Positions 58,640-64,000 of a DNA stretch of 64,000 bases are shown here, one piece after another. The notes below the pieces were generated by a model. That model was not told where the DNA came from, did not search any database, and saw only the letters and a program-made list of their open reading frames with translations. How positions within the stretch are numbered: position 1 is the stretch's first letter; each line of letters opens with the position of its first letter. Origin of the DNA: Watersipora subatra (taxonomy: Eukaryota > Bryozoa > Gymnolaemata > Cheilostomatida > Watersiporidae); contig NC_088708.1 in assembly GCF_963576615.1 (NCBI RefSeq), positions 51,695,196-51,759,195 of the forward strand, written 5' to 3'. The position numbers and the translations under genes are program-made.

Positions 58640-58834
58640 TTAGTGACAGTGTACTGCAACGTAATTGTAATCATCAGAACTGAAACCTGATTTGAGGTCA
58701 TTAAAGTCTAAATCCGATCCATTGTCTTCAGATTCATAAATAGTGTGGCTTACAACCTGATCTGAAGAGCTAAAATGCTTTGATAATTGATGAGAATACT
58801 CATCAGAAATGCCGGACGACCTAATAGCAGCCAT
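58640..58834 (-). CDS. Short acidic open frame beside the repeat end
   Basis: A 64-codon minus-strand frame beginning MAAIRSSGISDEYSHQLSK and rich in Ser and Asp/Glu (ESEDNGSDLDFND). It runs toward the terminal segment of the neighbouring repeat, so it may be the C-terminal exon of that element's transposase, but no family motif is visible. A host exon or chance frame is equally possible. Confidence 0.25.
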   Translation of the reverse strand: MAAIRSSGISDEYSHQLSKHFSSSDQVVSHTIYESEDNGSDLDFNDLKSGFSSDDYNYVAVHCH

Positions 58835-60487
58835 TGTTATGGCATATTGAAGTCCGTTTTTTAACTCTAAAATTTTATACAGTTTTTTCTTGAAAACTTA
58901 GAAAGCGACACCATCAAAATAATTTATCATTGTATGTGTAATGTTGTACTCTAAATAGTTTCTTGTTTATTTTGGCCTGGTATTTTGACATCGACGAAAA
59001 ACAGTTCAGCCAAAATGTCACTTCTTAAATTGGAATAATTTTAATTAATCTTGCTCCACATGAAAGAGAATGCAAAACATAGGCGACATTAGCATCGCTT
59101 CGCCCCAAAAGGGTTAGATTTATTTTTCCAAAGTCTTGACGAGCTAATGGAAAAATATAGGGTCAACATCTATTTAAACATCATGTCACCTATAATAATG
59201 TAATGCTACTATGAGAAAAAGGTTGAAAAATGCAGCACCATGGTGCTGAAATAAAGGTTTTACAGTATTTATTAGGAGGCAACAAATTTGATGGTTTCAG
59301 CACTTCTCTTAGTATATCATCAGTTGTATTACTATATTTGCAATGAAAATGGTTGATACAGCAAAAATATAATGCGATCATATCATATGCACATTAACAC
59401 ATTAAGTATAGGCCAACACATGCATTCTAACTGGCATCGCTCTTTAATTACCAGAAAAAATAGTTGCCAAGAACAAGATGTTCAATTTTAAAATAATACT
59501 CAACTACACCGTAAATACAGCCACGCAGGCTAATCACAAAACAGAGACTGTTTCACAGACTGTTTCATTACAAAAGATATTAGGATATGCCAGTCTACAA
59601 ACGAGACTGTCAAATGCACAAGCACATTTGCGTATATATTCACAATTATTCTTTAAACGTGTCATTATAACCAAGAATGTATTACCAAAAGTATAAAAAG
59701 GTTGTAGCTACAAACCACTGAGTAGATGTTACATTGAAAACCAGCAGGAGAGTTTCATACTGTCTGTACTTTTATTCATATATTTAATATTTAGACAAAT
59801 GGCTTACCATTATAAAGTTATTTTGAAAATACATGATATTAAACTTTATTCAGGTCTTTTGTATGGTTCAGATGGCATGCGCTATTTAAATTCTTTAGCA
59901 CATAATCCACTCAGGACTGTTGCGGTATTATACTAAGGCTGCTGTATCAAGCAAAAACATTTAAATTTTCAACAGGAATAATCTACCAAAAACTAAACTG
60001 GACGACCTACAGCATTTTGCTAATGGGTAGCTTATTCTAAAACATGTTTTACTTTTAATGATCTTGGTTTTTATTTGTAGTTCCTGATGTCACGTTATTT
60101 ATGAAGCCAACTTGATTTTGCTGAATACCAGCTAAATTAAAAGATAAAACCCTTTGTGTTATGAAGCCAGTACACTAAGTTATCAATATCAACTGCGGTA
60201 GTGTTCAGACAAAATATTGTGGGTTGTTAAACAACCCATTAACTTTGCTAATTGCAAACAATCATGAGATTTGACGCCCGCTAAAAATTATGACTATGTA
60301 GCTGATTGTTTAAATCAATTGAAACACCTAATCCACCCTAGATAGTCATTTCTTTCTACTGATTACCTATAGCAGCTAATGCACATCTTAGTGAAATGAG
60401 TATTGCATTAGATGTTTGCTAGACACAGGGTGCTTGTCAAAAATGTACAAACTAAGCACGTAATCTATTTCGTGTTTTCTTTTACAG

Positions 60488-60565
60488 CAAGGGAACCTCG
60501 GCGATGTTAAGTATAAATTAACTCCTACTCAGTACTTCAGATTAGCTGCAAACTACATCACAGAA
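60488..60565 (+). CDS. Putative internal exon of an unidentified gene
   Basis: A strong acceptor (pyrimidine-rich TTTTCTTTTACAG) and a donor (GAA|GTGAGT) bracket 78 bases, exactly 26 codons, of which only one frame is open: QGNLGDVKYKLTPTQYFRLA and ANYITE. The composition (Gly, Pro, Gln, Arg, few Ile/Asn/Lys runs) is protein-like against the AT-rich surroundings. I do not recognise the family. It is phase 0 at both ends. Joined directly to the exon at 63791 it would run into a stop, so either another exon lies between or they are different genes. Confidence 0.55.
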
Positions 60566-62509
60566 GTGAGTGACTAACTGTATATGCTCTGCACAAATAT
60601 CCAAGACTGGCTGCTATCACGTCTGAAGGCTACCATTGAGTTTTTCCTCTGCTAGCTGCAGTAAAAACCAGCATTTTCTATTAAATGTTATTTATGTGTA
60701 ATAGCACACTGAAGGAAGCGCTGTAGGTATATTGTACTTTTTTTGTGAAAGAGTGAGACATGACTGCGTCTGGGCTATGTCAGCTGCACGTTATAAGTTG
60801 GTTCTGTCACTGAAGGACTCTAACAGCTTAAAAAAATATGCAGAAAGCTCAATTCCGCCGGTTAAGTGAAAATGCAACAGTTTAGATATATCACAAACAA
60901 AAAAAGCGCAGAAGATAGTCACAGATATTCCTATACTACATAATCTTTAAATTGTTTAACAGAACAGCTATTTTCTCCCTAACTATGGTATGAGAAAAGG
61001 GTCTCTGCAAATCTACCTTAATATTACAATAGCAAAAAAGTTGCTGCTGTCGAATCGTTTTGATTTACAAAGATCCATTTGATTCCGAAAAATTGAACGA
61101 ACTCAAATATATTTTGCTGCATAACCAAAAATCAATGACACAAGCCAGTATCTTTACCAATGTGTTCAATTTTTAGTGATCCTGAAACTAAAGAAAATGA
61201 CTACGGCACGAATGAAGACTGTCTAATTGTACATCTAATATTAAGTTCACGCTCAATTTGTTACACGACATAACCATCACTGTTTTATATTTGTCACTAG
61301 CTTTAAAGTAGTAAATAGAGGTAAATATTGGTAAAATTCTTTCGAAGAGAGAAAAATCTAGTTCCTATCCAAAAAGTTTTGGGAAGAGCCACGGTATACG
61401 GCGTATACGGTAGAAAAATTTCCGTTTCCATTCCGGAAATCTCCACTCGCTAATTACTTATCTCACCTCGAGCTAGTAACAAAATGAAGTTGATACTCCA
61501 TTCTGAAGAAATGACGGTTATTTATAATTTCCTATACCATTTACACGCAGGATTGGAGGGAGATAGATTAAGCGGGTTGTTGCGAGAGAGATTAAGCGGG
61601 TTGTAGAAAATGTTTTACCGTATATACCGTATAACCGCACACTGCAAGCGTAGGACTTTTTGAATAGGAACTAGTATTTACCAATATAAAACGAACCATT
61701 TGAAGTTTTTTTTGCCTCCAACGCAAAAGATCAGCGTTTTCCGGATAATCCGGATAAGTTCAATGTTATTGCGTTGCCATGTCCGCATTGTTTCCAATCC
61801 AATAAAAATGTCTTGTTTTTGTTTTAATATTTTGTATTCTAAAGTAATTTTTTCAATTATATTACAATATTTCTGTTTTTTCATTATATTATCGTTATTA
61901 ATTAAACTAACAAATTTGCAAAACGAATGTACATAAATGTCGCAGATCAAAACAAGGAAAACTAGGAAGCATGAAACGCTAGGAACATCGCATACATGTA
62001 GATATCTCTGAGAAAACCCTTTGTAGGGCGCTACGCAAACACGATTGTTTAATCAGGTACATTAAATGTTATGTTACATAATAATTGCTGTCGTGCTCTT
62101 TGCTTTTCAGTTTGTTTTTGTAACGGCATTAGTAAAATATTGTTTTCGCCTTCGGTTAGTGCAAAGTTGTGGTCGTTTACCGATAAAACTAGCGGAAAAC
62201 ATTCACCATGATAGTGCTGCCATAATTGTAATTGCACAGATATATTGTTTGTAAATTAATCTATAAGCTATTGCAAGTCTAGAGCAATGTATGTTAAAAG
62301 TTGGTGCAGTTTGCTGCTACAACATACGCATGCATTATAATTTTGTAGCTGGTGATTTAAAACTTTGTATTGTGCTTGCCACATTACTGAAGTGATAGCT
62401 CTACTCATAAAGTTTATGGTAGTGCTGAAGAGTACTTCATGAGTACGATAATAATTCTAATATGACTCGTATTTTGTATGTGCGTAAGTGCCTTCCATAT
62501 AGTGTGTAT

Positions 62510-62551
<42 letters not shown>

Positions 62552-63790
62552 GAGAGAGGGAGAGAGAGGGGGAAAAGACTTGCTAGTTGGTACTGAGTGC
62601 TAGTTTGAACACTCGACAATTTTCAGCATGTATACATTTTCAATATTTATCAAGTGATCGTTGAACAATTGCATATTTGGTTGATTGTATTTGTTAGTCA
62701 TAGATTGTCTCTATTTGATTAATAAAAGTAATAAAACTAATAAAAGACTAGTACAACAATGTGAATGTAAGGTATGCTATGAAGTGCACAGCCAAAACAC
62801 ATCACACTTTCATTTATTGACCAGGTGATCTTCTAACAAACACATTACTGTGAAAAAGTGTTTATTCGAGTTTTTATAGATTGGTGTTCTTTGAATACTG
62901 TTACCGAAATTGAATTTTCAAATCTTGGCTTGCATTTTTAGAGGATTTTATTTTCTAATGATTTCTGAAAATGTTTTTCTGCACTACTGATGAATACTCA
63001 AGTATGTCACCAAAGTCTAAACAGTACCACTTCAGTATTCTGTTAGACAATATATCAAATTTATACTAAGACCAGCGTCATACTAATAGGTCTGTGCAGT
63101 TAACTTGCTCAGTAGGAATTCTTAATGATTCTCTTCATGTACGTTTGCCATCATATAATGGTATCCTTATGGTTAAACAAACTGGGTTGGAAACTATGTT
63201 TTAAAGAGAATTCAGCATTTTTATGACTTTTTGATTGAAAAATCTTTAATTCCTTGCGAACAGCAGCTCGTGAGAACTAAACAAAGTGCAAGTGAGGAAG
63301 ATGGCATAAAATATTAAAACTGGCATCAACTATTGATGATTCAGCATAAGGAGGTCTAAAACTATTTTTCCATGTTGATTTTGACAGAACGAAGGGATAA
63401 GAGTGTATAGTTTATGTTTTTTAAGTTTCGCTCTTCTCCACTGGCGTTTGATTCTTTCAAACGAATTTTAAACAATGCTCATTGTAATTGATAAGGACAC
63501 ATGGTGCTAGATAGCTTCAGTCATGTACCAACATACTTCTGATGGGAAACATTGGAACACGTATTGTAATTTTCATAAAAACCAATTATTGAAAACAACG
63601 ATAGCAAAACCTAAGCTTTACAGGATTTTTCATCATAATTGCTGTTTATTTGAATTAACCTTGTGGCCAAATCCATAAATAAGCAAAGTTCTATGAGACT
63701 TCTGAAAACTTCTAAACCATAAATCCCTTCTTGCCAAATAGAGCTAGTACAATATATGCATAGATTTGTTACAGCAGTTTATTTTTGTAG
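60566..63790. other. Region without a recognised gene, upstream of an edge gene
   Basis: AT-rich unique sequence. A GA/G-rich purine tract lies at 62511-62575. Promoter or 5' untranslated exons of the gene at 63793 could be here but no clear signal was seen. Confidence 0.4.
62511..62575. repeat. (GA)n and G-run purine tract
   Basis: About 14 GA dinucleotides, a run of 12 G, then GA/G-rich sequence: a purine-only strand able to form triplex or quadruplex structures. Confidence 0.95.
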
Positions 63791-64000
63791 CCATGGCAGC
63801 GCTCACAAAGTCTCCTCGACCACCCATAGCTCCAAAGCCAACCTTCAAGTAAGTTTTGCTATGTAGTATTGGATAACTTTTCAATGCTATTTAAACATTT
63901 ATTTCAAAATTACTGTTATTAGATGATACATAAATTTTAACATTAGAGGTTCTGTGCAGGATAAAACCTACAAAGGAGGATGAAGCCGAAACTAGTAGTA
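63791..64000 (+). CDS. First coding exons of a gene with FGD-like proline-rich N-terminus (partial)
   Basis: Exon 63791-63848 follows an acceptor (TTTATTTTTGTAG) and contains GCCATGG at 63793, a good start context; it encodes MAALTKSPRPPIAPKPTF and two bases of the next codon, then donor GTAAGT. The next exon begins at 63960 after TCTGTGCAG and continues in phase: K, IKPTKEDEAETSS to the window edge. The PPIAPKP stretch near the start resembles the N-termini of FGD5/FGD6-type FYVE-RhoGEF proteins and generally marks an SH3-binding segment. The exon calls are firm; the family assignment is a guess because no domain is visible. The gene continues to the right. Confidence 0.65.

Larger units (their letters stand above)
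56084..60487. other. Mostly unique region, no intact gene
   Basis: After (TA)n, the frame at 56158-56405 reads ~80 codons with one stop and matches no family I know. Also present: the fold-back segment 57300-57455 and a repeat-family end at 58350-58620. Confidence 0.4.

Overview
The window is from an animal nuclear genome: AT-rich, with canonical GT-AG introns, and almost wholly made of transposable-element remains and minisatellite arrays. Remnants of a fatty-acid elongase (ELOVL) gene and of a collagen-like gene with an RWGRxxC-type domain, together with Penelope-like, R4/Dong-like and Jockey/CR1-like retroelements, suggest an invertebrate, most likely a lophotrochozoan. I cannot name the species. 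No bacterial operons, rRNA genes or CRISPR arrays were seen.

Layout. 1-5.98 kb: unique sequence and three minisatellites (35, ~36 and 33 bp). 5.98-10.48 kb: a nearly full-length but dead two-ORF non-LTR retrotransposon on the minus strand. 10.49-12.7 kb: a MITE with perfect terminal repeats and tRNA-like fragments. 12.7-16.5 kb: five exons of an ELOVL elongase whose splice phases agree but which carry three in-frame stops; its last intron is almost all minisatellite. 17.9-19.1 kb: three exons of a decayed collagen-like gene. 19.36-24.83 kb: two inverted ~1.1 kb AT-rich units with ends CCCACGACCAAA; one has been split by a pogo/Tigger-like transposon, and the other preserves the empty TA site. 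26.5-33 kb: a dense TE cluster holding a decayed non-LTR element, two Helitron-like ends, a Penelope-like element (PLE) with identical inverted 162-bp repeats each containing a hammerhead ribozyme, an R4/Dong-like element embedded in (TA)n, and the 3' end of a Jockey-like element. 37.7-40.2 kb: a second Tigger-like element. 44.6-51.4 kb: satellite territory, including a 3.9-kb array of 32-bp units with higher-order structure, and a 522-bp solo LTR inserted in a 26-bp minisatellite. 53.4-56.1 kb: a palindrome, a second PLE with 312-bp inverted repeats and hammerheads, and paired GGAAATG-rich MITEs. 56-64 kb: mostly unique sequence, with one convincing unassigned exon (60.49 kb) and, at the right edge, the probable first coding exons of a gene with an FGD-like proline-rich N-terminus.

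No intact complete host gene lies in the window. The best candidates for live host coding sequence are the exons at 60,488 and 63,791-64,000. The most interesting biology is the pair of independent Penelope-like copies whose flanking repeats are inverted and ribozyme-bearing, and the evidence of nested insertion and recent array amplification. Long open frames at 1.9-4.7 kb and 45.9-49.9 kb are by-products of tandem repeats.
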